DNA of 64,000 nt, from NCBI RefSeq assembly GCF_040361275.1, contig NZ_APNH01000002.1:434001-498000 (forward strand), in the 5' to 3' direction. Below are positions 18,537 to 30,609 of the stretch, one piece after another. Positions within the stretch are counted from its first letter, which is position 1. Every line of letters begins with the position of its first letter. Position numbers and translations under genes: made by a program. The stretch is from Salinisphaera sp. T31B1 (GTDB taxonomy: Bacteria > Pseudomonadota > Gammaproteobacteria > Nevskiales > Salinisphaeraceae). The notes below the pieces were generated by a model. The model saw only the letters and a program-made list of their open reading frames with translations. It searched no databases and was not told the origin of the DNA.

Positions 18537-20846
18537 TCACGGTACCTGCCAGAAGCGGCGATGCTGGCGGCGCCACCGGGATACGGTGATTCGCCCGCGC
18601 TCGGCGCCCACACGCACGCTCAAGGCGCCGCCGGTGGCGGTATCGGCCAGGCGGGCGTCCTGTCGGCGCAGCCGATCGACCACGGCAGCCGCCGGAAACC
18701 CCCAGCGGTTATGCCAACCGGCCGAGATGAGCGCGTAGCTCGGTGCCACTGCGGCCACGAAAGCCGGCGAAGTGGACGTCGCGCTGCCGTGATGTGCGAC
18801 CAGCAGCACGTCTACCTTTATTCGGCCCGGTTCTGTCGACACCAGGGCTCGCTCGGCGGGCGCTTCGATATCGCCAGTCAGCAGCACGCTGCCGCCGGGC
18901 CCGCCGATTCTCAGCACGCAAGAGCGTTCGTTGCGAGGCGCCGATACATCCTGGCCGGCCGGCGGGTACAGAAAGGCGAATTCGACCCCGTCCCAGGTCC
19001 AGGACTCGCCGGCGTGACAATCCCGGCCGATCGCGCCCCAGCGCTGGCTGACCTCGAGGCCGGCCATGATCGCCTCGGCGCCGCCGATATGGTCGTTGTC
19101 GGCGTGGCTCACGATCAGCCGGTCTATACGGTCGCGCCCGACCTGGCGCAGATAGGGCACCACGAACGCATCCCCGGCGTTGAAGCCGGTCCGGTACGAC
19201 GGCCCGGTGTCGAACACCAGGGTATGGGCACGCGTGCGCACCACCGTGGCCAGTCCCTGGCCGACATCGAGGACCGTCAGCCGGTAGCCGCCCGGTTCGA
19301 TTGCCTGCCCGGCCGGCCGCCAGCCAAATAGTGCGGGCAACAGAAACCATACGGCCAGCCATCGGCCGGGTATCCCGCGCGGCAAGGTGAGCAGCGCCAG
19401 TCCGGCAAGTGCCAGACCCAGTGCAAACGCCCCGGGTATCGCCAAATGGATGGCTGCCCACGACCAATCGGCCACCCGCGCCAGGCCGTGCCAGCCGAAC
19501 TCCATGCCTGCGGCGATCGCGCGCAGCAGCGGTGCGCCCACCGCCGGCCAGATCAAGGCAAGCAGCACAGCGCCCAGCAGCAGGGGCACGAGCACCACGG
19601 CCAGCGGAATCAGCACCGCGTTCACGACCGGCGCGACCAGCGACGCCTGCCCGAACAGCCACAACGTAACCGGCATCAGACCGGCCACCAGCCCCAACTG
19701 CAGGATGACGAGCGCGGCCAGGCGGCTGTGATGGCGGACCAGACGGCTGAGATGGATCAGCCACCCCACGGCACCGAACGACAGCCAGAACCCCGGCGCG
19801 GTGACCGCCGACGGCTGCCAGAACACGACCGCGATCGCGGCCAGGGCAAGCATGCGCAATGCGCTGACGCGGCGCATGGACAGCCCCGCCAGCAAGGCGA
19901 TCGATACCATCACCAGCGCGCGCTGGGTCGGCAAGGCAAAGCCGGCAAGCAGCGCATAGCCGAATGCGCACACCAATGCCGCGGCCACCGCAGCACCCTG
20001 GCCGCCCCGGTGGCCTGGCAATCGGAGGCTCAGCCAGCGCATGGCGAAGAACACCAATCCCGCGATCAGGCCGATATGCAGCCCCGAGATCGCGACCAGA
20101 TGGCTGGTACCGGTGGCCCGAAGAACCTGCCACTGGTCGTTGCTGATATGGTCGCGCACCCCCAGCGTCAGGGCCTGGATGATGCCGGTCATAGGGGCGG
20201 CGTCCAGCATCACGGCCACACGCCGTGCCGCCGCGGCCCTGGCTCGGTCGACCCACGCCCCTTCGACCGGCGCATCGCAGGACCGCTGTCGTTTCACATA
20301 GCCGGTGGCATCGATGCCCTGGCGCCACAGCCAGCTTTCATAATCGAATGCGCCCGGATTGGCCGAACCATGCGGCGCATCGAGCTTGGCCTGCACGCTG
20401 ATGCACTGGCCGGGTGTGAGTGTCGGCGCGCTTTCGTACCAGGACAGACGAACACGATACGGCGGTCGGTCGCGCCTGAGCTCGAAACGGGTCCGGTAGG
20501 TATCGTGGCTCGGCAGGCCGGTGACGTGGCCGTCGAGCCAGACCACCTCCCCGTGGCGCGCCGCCGGCCAGCGGCCATCCAGCTGATTCTGCGCCCACCC
20601 GCTGCTCCAGGCGACCGTGATCACGAACAGAGCGATCAGACCCCGCCCCGGCCACCGTCCAACAAGGCACACGCCGAGTGCGAGCACACAAGGCCACAAC
20701 GGTGGCAGCGTGGCACGGGAATAGACGAAACACGCCCCACCGATACAGGCGATGGCCAGAGCCAGCGGCTCCTGTTCGATACCGCGCAGCCAGCGCCCGG
20801 CATTCGCGAGGCGTGCCTTCGCCCTGTCCCCGTCCGCGCTGGCCAT
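18537..20846 (-). CDS. comEC: DNA internalization competence protein ComEC/Rec2
   Basis: ComEC forms the inner-membrane channel for single-stranded DNA uptake in natural transformation. The 769-residue product has an N-terminal membrane region and soluble OB-like domain, a central Competence domain with many helices (including TGTSHLVAISGLHIG), and a C-terminal metallo-beta-lactamase domain. That domain has LDVGQG and the SHADNDHIGG metal motif and may degrade the non-transported strand. With pilB in the same window, transformation machinery is plausible, but comEC is widely kept in gammaproteobacteria that have not been shown to transform. Confidence 0.94.
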   Translation of the reverse strand: MASADGDRAKARLANAGRWLRGIEQEPLALAIACIGGACFVYSRATLPPLWPCVLALGVCLVGRWPGRGLIALFVITVAWSSGWAQNQLDGRWPAARHGEVVWLDGHVTGLPSHDTYRTRFELRRDRPPYRVRLSWYESAPTLTPGQCISVQAKLDAPHGSANPGAFDYESWLWRQGIDATGYVKRQRSCDAPVEGAWVDRARAAAARRVAVMLDAAPMTGIIQALTLGVRDHISNDQWQVLRATGTSHLVAISGLHIGLIAGLVFFAMRWLSLRLPGHRGGQGAAVAAALVCAFGYALLAGFALPTQRALVMVSIALLAGLSMRRVSALRMLALAAIAVVFWQPSAVTAPGFWLSFGAVGWLIHLSRLVRHHSRLAALVILQLGLVAGLMPVTLWLFGQASLVAPVVNAVLIPLAVVLVPLLLGAVLLALIWPAVGAPLLRAIAAGMEFGWHGLARVADWSWAAIHLAIPGAFALGLALAGLALLTLPRGIPGRWLAVWFLLPALFGWRPAGQAIEPGGYRLTVLDVGQGLATVVRTRAHTLVFDTGPSYRTGFNAGDAFVVPYLRQVGRDRIDRLIVSHADNDHIGGAEAIMAGLEVSQRWGAIGRDCHAGESWTWDGVEFAFLYPPAGQDVSAPRNERSCVLRIGGPGGSVLLTGDIEAPAERALVSTEPGRIKVDVLLVAHHGSATSTSPAFVAAVAPSYALISAGWHNRWGFPAAAVVDRLRRQDARLADTATGGALSVRVGAERGRITVSRWRRQHRRFWQVP

Positions 20847-20932
20847 GCGCGCCCCGTCGCCGTCGTTCTTGTTATGGGTCCAGCCTACAACGCGGCGGCG
20901 CGGCGCGCCCAGCCAATGGCCGGGTCAGACGA

Positions 20933-21655
20933 TCAGGACAACTCCTCGAGACGTGCCGGGGCAAGCCGGCCCTCGGCGAGCGTCCATACCTCATCCATAC
21001 GCTGAGCCAGTTGCCGGTCGTGGGTCACCATCACCAGGCTGGTGTTCAACGACTCATTGAGCTCGAGCATCATGTCGAACACGCTCGCGGCCGTACGGTG
21101 ATCGAGGTTGCCGGTGGGCTCGTCTGCCAGAATACAGGCCGGGCGCGTGACCAATGCGCGTGCCACGGCCGCTCGCTGACGTTCGCCGCCGGACAATTCC
21201 GTGGGCTTGTGATCCAGACGCTGGCCCAGACCGACCCGCTCGAGCAGATCACGCGCTGCATCCAGCGCCGGCTGCGGCTTGCCACGCCGGATCAGCAGCG
21301 GCATCGCCACGTTCTCGACCGTCGTGAACTCCGGCAGCAGATGATGGAACTGGTAGATGAAACCCAGTTTCTCGTTGCGCAGCTTGCCGCGGGCAGCGTT
21401 CGACAGGGCCGTCATGTCCTGGCCGCCGATACGGATCGAGCCCGAACTGGGCGTATCCAGGCCGCCCAGCAGATGCAGCAGCGTGGACTTGCCCGAACCC
21501 GAGGCCCCGATCACCGCGATCCGTGCCCCCGGGGCAACCGACAGATCGATGGCATCAAGCACCGTCACGGGTTCGCGTACCTCCGTGAACGTCTTCGACA
21601 GCTTCTCGCAGGCAAGCACGCTGGTGGCGTTCTCGTCGGTGGCCGGTTTATTCAT
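20933..21655 (-). CDS. lolD: Lipoprotein-releasing system ATP-binding protein LolD
   Basis: LolD is the ATPase of the complex that extracts outer-membrane lipoproteins from the inner membrane for LolA. The ATG at 21655 overlaps the lolC stop, giving 240 residues. It has Walker A GASGSGKST, Q-loop YQFHHLLPEF (typical of LolD), signature LSGGERQR and Walker B ILADEPTGNLD. A 30-residue upstream extension in the same frame is rejected as part of lolC. It is coupled to lolC. Confidence 0.95.
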   Translation of the reverse strand: MNKPATDENATSVLACEKLSKTFTEVREPVTVLDAIDLSVAPGARIAVIGASGSGKSTLLHLLGGLDTPSSGSIRIGGQDMTALSNAARGKLRNEKLGFIYQFHHLLPEFTTVENVAMPLLIRRGKPQPALDAARDLLERVGLGQRLDHKPTELSGGERQRAAVARALVTRPACILADEPTGNLDHRTAASVFDMMLELNESLNTSLVMVTHDRQLAQRMDEVWTLAEGRLAPARLEELS

Positions 21656-22898
21656 AGCGCAGTGCCTCCGCCGGCTGGACCCGGGCCGCACGCCAGGCCG
21701 GGTAGAGCGTGGACAAGAACGACAGCACCAGCGACAGGCCGGCAATGCGGATCACGTCGGTCTCGTGCAGTTCGGCCTTGAGCTGGCTGATGTAGTAGAC
21801 ATCGGCAGACAGCAGGTCGGTATTCAGCACCTTCTCCAGGAACGGCACGATATGTTCGATATTGATCGACAGCAGCACGCCCAGGGCAACGCCGACCGCG
21901 GTGCCGATGACCCCGATCAGCGAGCCCTGCACCATGAAGATCGCCATCACCGAGCGCGGCGTGAGCCCGAGCGTCCTCAGAATAGCGATATCGCCCTGCT
22001 TGTCGGTAACCACCATGACCAGCATCGAGACGATATTGAAGGCCGCCACCGCGATGATCAGGCTCAGGATGATGAACATCACCGTCTTTTCGGTGGCGAT
22101 CGCATGGAAGAAGTTGGCGTGCTGGCGGGTCCAGTCCGACACGCGGCGTCCGCGCGGCAGCATGATCTCGAGCTGCCGACTCACATCCGGCGCGTCGAAC
22201 ATGTCCTTCAAATGCAGCCGCAGCCCGGTTACGCCCTGGCCCATGTGATAGAGCGTGGCCGCATCGCCCATGTGGATCATCACCATGCCGCGGTCGTACT
22301 CGTACATGCCGACCTGGAAAATGCCGCCCACGGTAAAACGGCGAAAACGCGGCACGATGCCCGCTGGGGTGATATTGGCCTCGGGGATCATCAGATCGAC
22401 CTTGTCGCCGACATCGACACCCAGCAGAGCGGCCAGCTCTGCGCCGATCACGATCCGGTACTTGCCGTCGGCCAGCGAATCGAACGACCCGGCGACCATG
22501 TGGCTGGCCACATCAGACACCTGTCTTTCCTGCTCGGGCAACACACCGCGGATCAGCGTGCCCGACAGCGAACGTCCGCTGCGCAGCATTCCCTCCCCAC
22601 TGATATAGGGCGCCGCGCCGTCGACGTCGGAAATCCGCGAATCGACCTCCTGCTTGAGCGACTGCCAGTCCTGCAGCGGACCGCGCCCGTTGGAGATCTC
22701 CACATGAGAGGCCATGCCCAGAATACGGTCGCGCAGTTCGGCTTCGAAACCGTTCATCACCGACAGGACCGTGATCAGAAGCATCACCGCCAGCGCGATC
22801 CCGCCCATCGAAATGGACGAGATGAAGGAGATGAAATGGTTACGCCGCTTGGCCCGCGTGTACTTGAGGCCGACGTAAAGTTCGAGGGGTCTAAACAT
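21648..22898 (-). CDS. lolC: Lipoprotein-releasing system permease LolC/LolE type
   Basis: A 416-residue permease with an N-terminal helix (residues about 22-45), a large periplasmic domain (about 50-260) and three C-terminal helices. The early segment YTRAKRRNHFISFISSISMGGIALGV-like region and the ending PAWRAARVQPAEALRYE are family hallmarks. Only one LolC/E-type permease is present here with LolD. It may act as a homodimer (LolF-like) or pair with a protein encoded elsewhere. It is divergent from the small exported-protein gene at 22976. Confidence 0.93.
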   Translation of the reverse strand: MFRPLELYVGLKYTRAKRRNHFISFISSISMGGIALAVMLLITVLSVMNGFEAELRDRILGMASHVEISNGRGPLQDWQSLKQEVDSRISDVDGAAPYISGEGMLRSGRSLSGTLIRGVLPEQERQVSDVASHMVAGSFDSLADGKYRIVIGAELAALLGVDVGDKVDLMIPEANITPAGIVPRFRRFTVGGIFQVGMYEYDRGMVMIHMGDAATLYHMGQGVTGLRLHLKDMFDAPDVSRQLEIMLPRGRRVSDWTRQHANFFHAIATEKTVMFIILSLIIAVAAFNIVSMLVMVVTDKQGDIAILRTLGLTPRSVMAIFMVQGSLIGVIGTAVGVALGVLLSINIEHIVPFLEKVLNTDLLSADVYYISQLKAELHETDVIRIAGLSLVLSFLSTLYPAWRAARVQPAEALRYE

Positions 22899-22975
22899 GG
22901 GCGCGCATTAAAGCATAATGGTGCACCACGGCGCAGCGGTGGTGCGCCGGGTATGCATCGTCGGGGAAACAGGGC

Positions 22976-23401
22976 ATGCGCATGAGATCGTTACGACGGG
23001 ATTTAGTTCAGATCGTGTGGCTGACGCTGGCACTGTCGAGCGTGTCTGCCCTGGCCCAGCCGGCCGATTACGGCGCGCAACCGGGACCGGCCCGGTCCAC
23101 GGTCGTGGAGATGCCCGGCCCGCGTGCCTCGGCCGATGCCCCCGCGCCCGGTGTGATCGAAGACCGGCTCGACTCAACGGCGGCCCCCCAGACCCCGCCC
23201 AGGGGCATGCGCATGACCGCCGTCGTTTCGCGCTACGGCGAACCGTTACGACGCCACGCAGCCATAGGTCAGCCACCGATCACCCGCTGGGATTATCCCG
23301 ACTACCGACTGTACTTCGAATACGATCATGTCCTGCATGCCGTGGTGCCGCAGTCGCCGGTACCGATCGCGCATACCGCCCAACTGGAGCACGCCCCTTG
23401 A
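22976..23401 (+). CDS. Small exported protein of unknown function
   Basis: A 141-residue protein with a likely Sec signal peptide (basic MRMRSLRRDL, hydrophobic core IVWLTLALSSVSALA, cleavage near AQP). A Pro/Ala-rich linker follows, then a conserved-looking C-terminal module of about 50 residues (GMRMTAVVSRYGEPL, then PPITRWDYPDYRLYFEYDHVLHAVV). That module resembles short SmpA/BamE-like beta modules in which a mobile helix precedes a strand pair, but I cannot name a family. The stop overlaps the agmatine deiminase TTG start (TTGA), so the genes are coupled. It is divergent from lolC, and envelope location is likely. Confidence 0.75.
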   Translation: MRMRSLRRDLVQIVWLTLALSSVSALAQPADYGAQPGPARSTVVEMPGPRASADAPAPGVIEDRLDSTAAPQTPPRGMRMTAVVSRYGEPLRRHAAIGQPPITRWDYPDYRLYFEYDHVLHAVVPQSPVPIAHTAQLEHAP

Positions 23402-24426
23402 GTCGTTATCTGCCGCCCGAATGGGCGCATCAACACGCCACGCTGCTGGTCTGGCCAAGAACCGGCGCAGACTGGGGGCACGGCCTGGCCGCGGCGCGCG
23501 CGGTGATCGCCGACATGGCCGCCGTGCTCTGTGGTCATCAGCAGGTCATACTGGTTGCCGCCGACGACGAAGCGCTGAGCAGTATCGCCGGCCACCCGGT
23601 GCTCGGCGAGCTGGGCCACCACCGGCTCCGGGTCGTGTCTGCGCCCAACAACGATATCTGGGCCCGGGATACCGGCCCGATCACGGTCGTCGACACGGGC
23701 GAGCGAATTTTCACCGACTTCCGCTTCGACGGCTGGGGCGGCCAGTTCGAAGCCGACAACGATGACCGCCTCACGGCAACACTGTTCGAAGCCGGTGCAT
23801 TCGGCCCGGGCCAGCTCGACCGCCGCGAGCAGACGCTCGAAGGCGGCAGTATCGAAACCAATGGCGCCGGCGCGCTTCTGACCACCGAGCGCTGCCTGAT
23901 CGCCGGACGCCGCAACGCCGGCATCGACCGCCCACGGGCCGAGGCACTGCTGGCCGACGCATTCGGCATCGAGCGGGTGCACTGGCTCGCCCACGGCGAT
24001 CTGATCGGCGACGACACCGACGGCCATATCGACACTCTGGCGCGCTTCGTGGCCGACGATACGATCGTCTATCAAGCCTGTGACGACCCGGCCGACGCCC
24101 ATCACGAGCCACTGGCGGCCATGGCCGATGAGCTGGCCGGTCTTCGCACCGCCGACAACCGCGCGTATCGGCTCGTCGCCCTGCCCTTGCCCCAGCCCGT
24201 GCACGACCCGGACGACGGGCACCGGTTGCCCGCCGGCTACGCGAATTTCCTGATCGCCAACGGCTGTGTGCTGGTGCCCGCCTTCGGCGACCCGGCCGAT
24301 GAGGTGGCCCAGCGGGTCATCGGCGAACTGTTCCCCGGCCGCGTCGTCGAGCCGATCGACAGCCGTGCCCTGATCCGCCAGCACGGCGGCCTCCACTGTG
24401 CTGCGATGCAGATTCCTGCCGTCTAG
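23398..24426 (+). CDS. aguA: Agmatine deiminase
   Basis: AguA hydrolyses agmatine to N-carbamoylputrescine and ammonia. The start is the TTG at 23398, overlapping the previous stop; it gives (M)SRYLPPEWAHQHATLLVWP, the usual N-terminus. The 342-residue protein has the guanidine-modifying fold motifs: NDIWARDTGP, LEGGSIETNG, DLIGDDTDGHIDT and the catalytic Cys334 in GGLHC near the end. A longer frame extending upstream is rejected. aguB follows after eight bases, so the two-step agmatine-to-putrescine route is complete except for arginine decarboxylase, which lies elsewhere. Confidence 0.95.
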   Translation: MSRYLPPEWAHQHATLLVWPRTGADWGHGLAAARAVIADMAAVLCGHQQVILVAADDEALSSIAGHPVLGELGHHRLRVVSAPNNDIWARDTGPITVVDTGERIFTDFRFDGWGGQFEADNDDRLTATLFEAGAFGPGQLDRREQTLEGGSIETNGAGALLTTERCLIAGRRNAGIDRPRAEALLADAFGIERVHWLAHGDLIGDDTDGHIDTLARFVADDTIVYQACDDPADAHHEPLAAMADELAGLRTADNRAYRLVALPLPQPVHDPDDGHRLPAGYANFLIANGCVLVPAFGDPADEVAQRVIGELFPGRVVEPIDSRALIRQHGGLHCAAMQIPAV

Positions 24427-24434
24427 AGTGATTC

Positions 24435-25319
24435 ATGACTGATCGAGAGACTCTGCGTATTGCCATCGCCCAATACGCCTGCTGCCCGGACCCGGCCACC
24501 AACCTGGACACCGCGGTCGAGCACATCACACGCGCCGGCGCCGCCGGCGCCCAGCTGGTGCTGCTGCCGGAGCTGCACAACACGCCCTATTTCTGCCAGC
24601 GCGAGGATCCAGCGCTGTTCGACCTGGCCGAAGCCGTACCCGGGCCGTCGACCGAGCGCCTGGCCGCGGCGGCGCGTAAGGCCGGTGTGGTGGTCATCGC
24701 ATCCCTGTTCGAACGACGCGCGGCCGGGCTGTACCACAACACCGCGGTGGTACTGGATGCCGACGGCTCGCTCGCCGGCCGCTATCGCAAGATGCATATT
24801 CCCGACGACCCGGAATACTACGAGAAATATTATTTCACGCCCGGCGATCTCGGCTTCACGCCGATCGATACCTCGGTCGGCCGGCTGGGCGTACTCGTCT
24901 GCTGGGATCAGTGGTACCCGGAAGCCGCACGCCTCATGGCCCTGGCCGGCGCGGAGTTGCTGATCTATCCGTCCGCGATCGGCTGGGACGACGCGACCGA
25001 CGACGAGGCCGAGCAGGCACGCCAGCTGGGCGCCTGGCAGGCCGTACAGCGTGGCCATGCGGTGGCCAACGGCTTGAATCTGATCACATCGAACCGGGTA
25101 GGCATCGAAGGCGACGACAACACCGAAATCCGGTTCTGGGGCCATAGCTTCGTCTTCGGCCCGCAGGGCGAAACCCTGGCCGAGGCCGGTGAACAGCCCG
25201 AATTGCTGGTCGCCGACGTCCACCCGAACCGCACCGAACAGGTACGTCGTGTCTGGCCATTCCTTCGTGACCGGAGAATCGATGCCTTCGACGACCTGGT
25301 TCGGCGTTTTCGCGACTGA
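24435..25319 (+). CDS. aguB: N-carbamoylputrescine amidase
   Basis: AguB hydrolyses N-carbamoylputrescine to putrescine, carbon dioxide and ammonia. The 294-residue nitrilase-fold enzyme shows the Glu-Lys-Cys triad: Glu46 (LLPELHNTPYF), Lys119 (YRKMHIPDDP) and Cys156 (VLVCWDQWYPE). The HNTPYF and EKYYFTPGD segments are typical of this branch rather than general amidases. It is in the same operon as aguA. Confidence 0.96.
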   Translation: MTDRETLRIAIAQYACCPDPATNLDTAVEHITRAGAAGAQLVLLPELHNTPYFCQREDPALFDLAEAVPGPSTERLAAAARKAGVVVIASLFERRAAGLYHNTAVVLDADGSLAGRYRKMHIPDDPEYYEKYYFTPGDLGFTPIDTSVGRLGVLVCWDQWYPEAARLMALAGAELLIYPSAIGWDDATDDEAEQARQLGAWQAVQRGHAVANGLNLITSNRVGIEGDDNTEIRFWGHSFVFGPQGETLAEAGEQPELLVADVHPNRTEQVRRVWPFLRDRRIDAFDDLVRRFRD

Positions 25320-25376
25320 GCCGCTGCACGCCCGGCTCGTGCGCGTGGGCCGGACTATGCAATAATCCGCCGCCTC

Positions 25377-28874
<3,498 letters not shown>

Positions 28875-29302
28875 GCGTGTTGCCCCACGCGTCGTTCCAG
28901 CCGCCCACGCGGGCTTGTTAGCCCAGGAGCGCCGATAGGGCAACGGCGGCGGATCTTTGTATCTTAGGGTAGTAAAGGCTGCGGGACGGTTCTTCGCGTG
29001 AGGTCGGCTATCGGCTATTAGCAGACGTCGCAACTGATGTCATTTAACGCATTTAGGTTCTAAAGGCACGCGTCAGGCGATATTTAGTTGATACCGGTAG
29101 CGCTAAGACAATTGCTAAAAAAGACACCGCCTTATACTCGGAATCGAGGCCGATTATGCACTCGAAATGTCGGAGCAGACAGAGATATGGGTGGCGTTTT
29201 CGCCGAACGAGCCAACTGTGCTGGTCGTTCGGCGTCTACACGTACGGCTAGAAGTGGAAAATAAGCAACGCTGCCCTAGCTATACCAGAATCCAATAATT
29301 GG
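28875..29302. other. 428-base gene-free stretch after mfd, left edge of accessory region
   Basis: No credible gene is seen. The first 60 bases contain a short GGGCT/AGCCC hairpin with a TTGT loop. From about 28,960 on the sequence is visibly more AT-rich than its surroundings (TTAGG, ATTTAG and similar tracts). It holds a strong inverted repeat at 29201-29234. I found no tRNA, integrase or obvious direct repeat matching the right edge near 35.75 kb. Confidence 0.6.
29201..29234. repeat. Perfect 10-bp inverted repeat with extended stem
   Basis: CGCCGAACGA (29201-29210) and TCGTTCGGCG (29225-29234) are exact reverse complements. CCA/TGG (29212-29214 and 29222-29224) extend the stem after one bulged base, leaving a seven-base loop. 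No T run follows on either strand, so it is not a standard terminator. It lies 69 bases beyond the stop of the minus-strand hydrolase gene and may protect an mRNA 3' end, bind a protein or mark an insertion edge. Confidence 0.8.
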
Positions 29303-30280
29303 TCAGTAGTCCCAGAAGACCGGTACCCAGCGAAACACATCGCCATCGACCGCTACTCGACCCACCGATGGGAATGGCAGATGGGTGGCTACCAGGAACT
29401 CGCCGCTTTCCGCCAGCTCGTGCAACAGACCTAGCCGGACACGGGCCGCCTCTTCTGGGTCGTGCTCGAAGCCGTTGTGCCATTCGGGCTGTTCGAACCC
29501 GACCGCGAATATGGCGTCGCCTGCGAACGTCAGCCCTTCGCCGGCCGATGAAAGACGGACCATGCTGTGCCCTGGGGTATGTCCGCCGGTGCGATAGGCA
29601 AGCACTCCCGGTGCAATCTGCTGTTGCTCATCGAAGGGCCGCAGATTGTGACCGTACGCTTCCACGAACCGCTTGGCAGTTGCCCGAAGCGCGTCTGGGA
29701 AACCGGTCGGCATGGCAGTGCGGGAGAAATCGGGCGAGACCCAAAATTCGATCTCGGCGGCCGCTACGTGAATCCGCAGGTCCGGACGCAGACGCTCCTT
29801 GACACCGTCGACCAGCAGACCGCCCACATGATCCATATGCATGTGGGTAAGTACCACATCGGTCACCGAGCCCAGATCGATGCCCGCGGCCTCCAGCCGC
29901 TTGATCAGCTGGCCTGCCCGCGGCAGGTTCAGGTCGGGGTCCAACCCCAGCCCGGCATCGATCAGTATGGTCTGCTTGCCGCTGCGCGCCACGACCACGT
30001 TCAGTGACCAGTCGAACGCATCAGGCGGCAGGAACATATCGTCCAGCCAGGCCGCGCGTACCGCCGGGTCGGCGTTATGGGCCAGCATGGTGGTCGGGAG
30101 CGGAAGCACGCCATCGCTGACGACCAGCACGTCGATATCCCCGATCTTCAGCGCGTAGCGCGACGGCACCAGCTCTTCGGGAGCCGGTCTGGCCGCGTGT
30201 GTGAGTATGTTCGGACTTGCGCGTTCCACTTCCGGGCTCGCGACCGTTGCATCCTGGCTCGATATGTTTTCCAAGTTCAT
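29303..30280 (-). CDS. MBL-fold hydrolase, methyl parathion hydrolase-like
   Basis: A 325-residue metallo-beta-lactamase-fold enzyme. Zinc ligands are His146, His148, Asp150 and His151 (THMHMDHVGG), His234 (GGHTPGHS), Asp255 (FAGDAIF) and a late His in THLPFPSVG. The ending VDGDVFRWVP and the KIGDIDVLVVSDG opening recall the methyl parathion hydrolase group, which hydrolyses phosphotriesters, esters or lactones. Those enzymes are often exported; this one has no signal peptide. The ATG at 30280 has an AGGAGA ribosome-binding site. The AraC-type regulator is upstream on the same strand. Substrate is unknown; lactonase activity is an alternative. Confidence 0.85.
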   Translation of the reverse strand: MNLENISSQDATVASPEVERASPNILTHAARPAPEELVPSRYALKIGDIDVLVVSDGVLPLPTTMLAHNADPAVRAAWLDDMFLPPDAFDWSLNVVVARSGKQTILIDAGLGLDPDLNLPRAGQLIKRLEAAGIDLGSVTDVVLTHMHMDHVGGLLVDGVKERLRPDLRIHVAAAEIEFWVSPDFSRTAMPTGFPDALRATAKRFVEAYGHNLRPFDEQQQIAPGVLAYRTGGHTPGHSMVRLSSAGEGLTFAGDAIFAVGFEQPEWHNGFEHDPEEAARVRLGLLHELAESGEFLVATHLPFPSVGRVAVDGDVFRWVPVFWDY

Positions 30281-30609
30281 CGCTGTCTCCTGTTGACTTG
30301 AGATATGGCCGAAACTCGTGTGTTCGCTTCGTGCCAATTGCCTTGCACGTGGCCAGTGAAGCCACGCTGAGGCGTGTCTGCGCTTGCGTTCAGACAGGCC
30401 ACACGTCGGTCTCAGCAGCGTGTTACCGCAATCTATTTGCACGCGCCTGGCTGGAGCCGAATGCGATAGCGAGCGGGTTGCTGCTCAGGAGAAGAAATTA
30501 GTGGAAGGGGCGCGGTCGTGGTGCAGTGCGGTTGCGGGCGTTACACCGCCATTGCTGTTATGTCCGCAGCCGGTGTCGCTTGGCTACTGGGAAACGGCGC
30601 TGCGAAAAA
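30281..30609. promoter_or_regulatory. Intergenic region between the AraC regulator and the MBL hydrolase
   Basis: These 329 bases contain no credible gene. The promoter of the MBL gene should lie here on the minus strand, but no good sigma-70 -10 element is obvious, as would suit an activator-dependent promoter. A 6-bp inverted repeat, CGTGGC/GCCACG with a seven-base loop (30348-30366), lies about 70 bases before the start codon. A role for it as a regulator site is speculative. Confidence 0.4.

Noticed and set aside
22918-24426. Agmatine deiminase as a 502-residue fusion
   Set aside because: The first 160 codons cover the exported-protein gene in a wrong frame; the TTG at 23398 restores the usual N-terminus.
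29201-29234. Terminator for the MBL gene or mfd
   Set aside because: Neither strand has a T run after the stem.
29480-29500. tRNA-like GTTCGAACCC sequence
   Set aside because: It lies in the MBL hydrolase coding region and no cloverleaf arms flank it.
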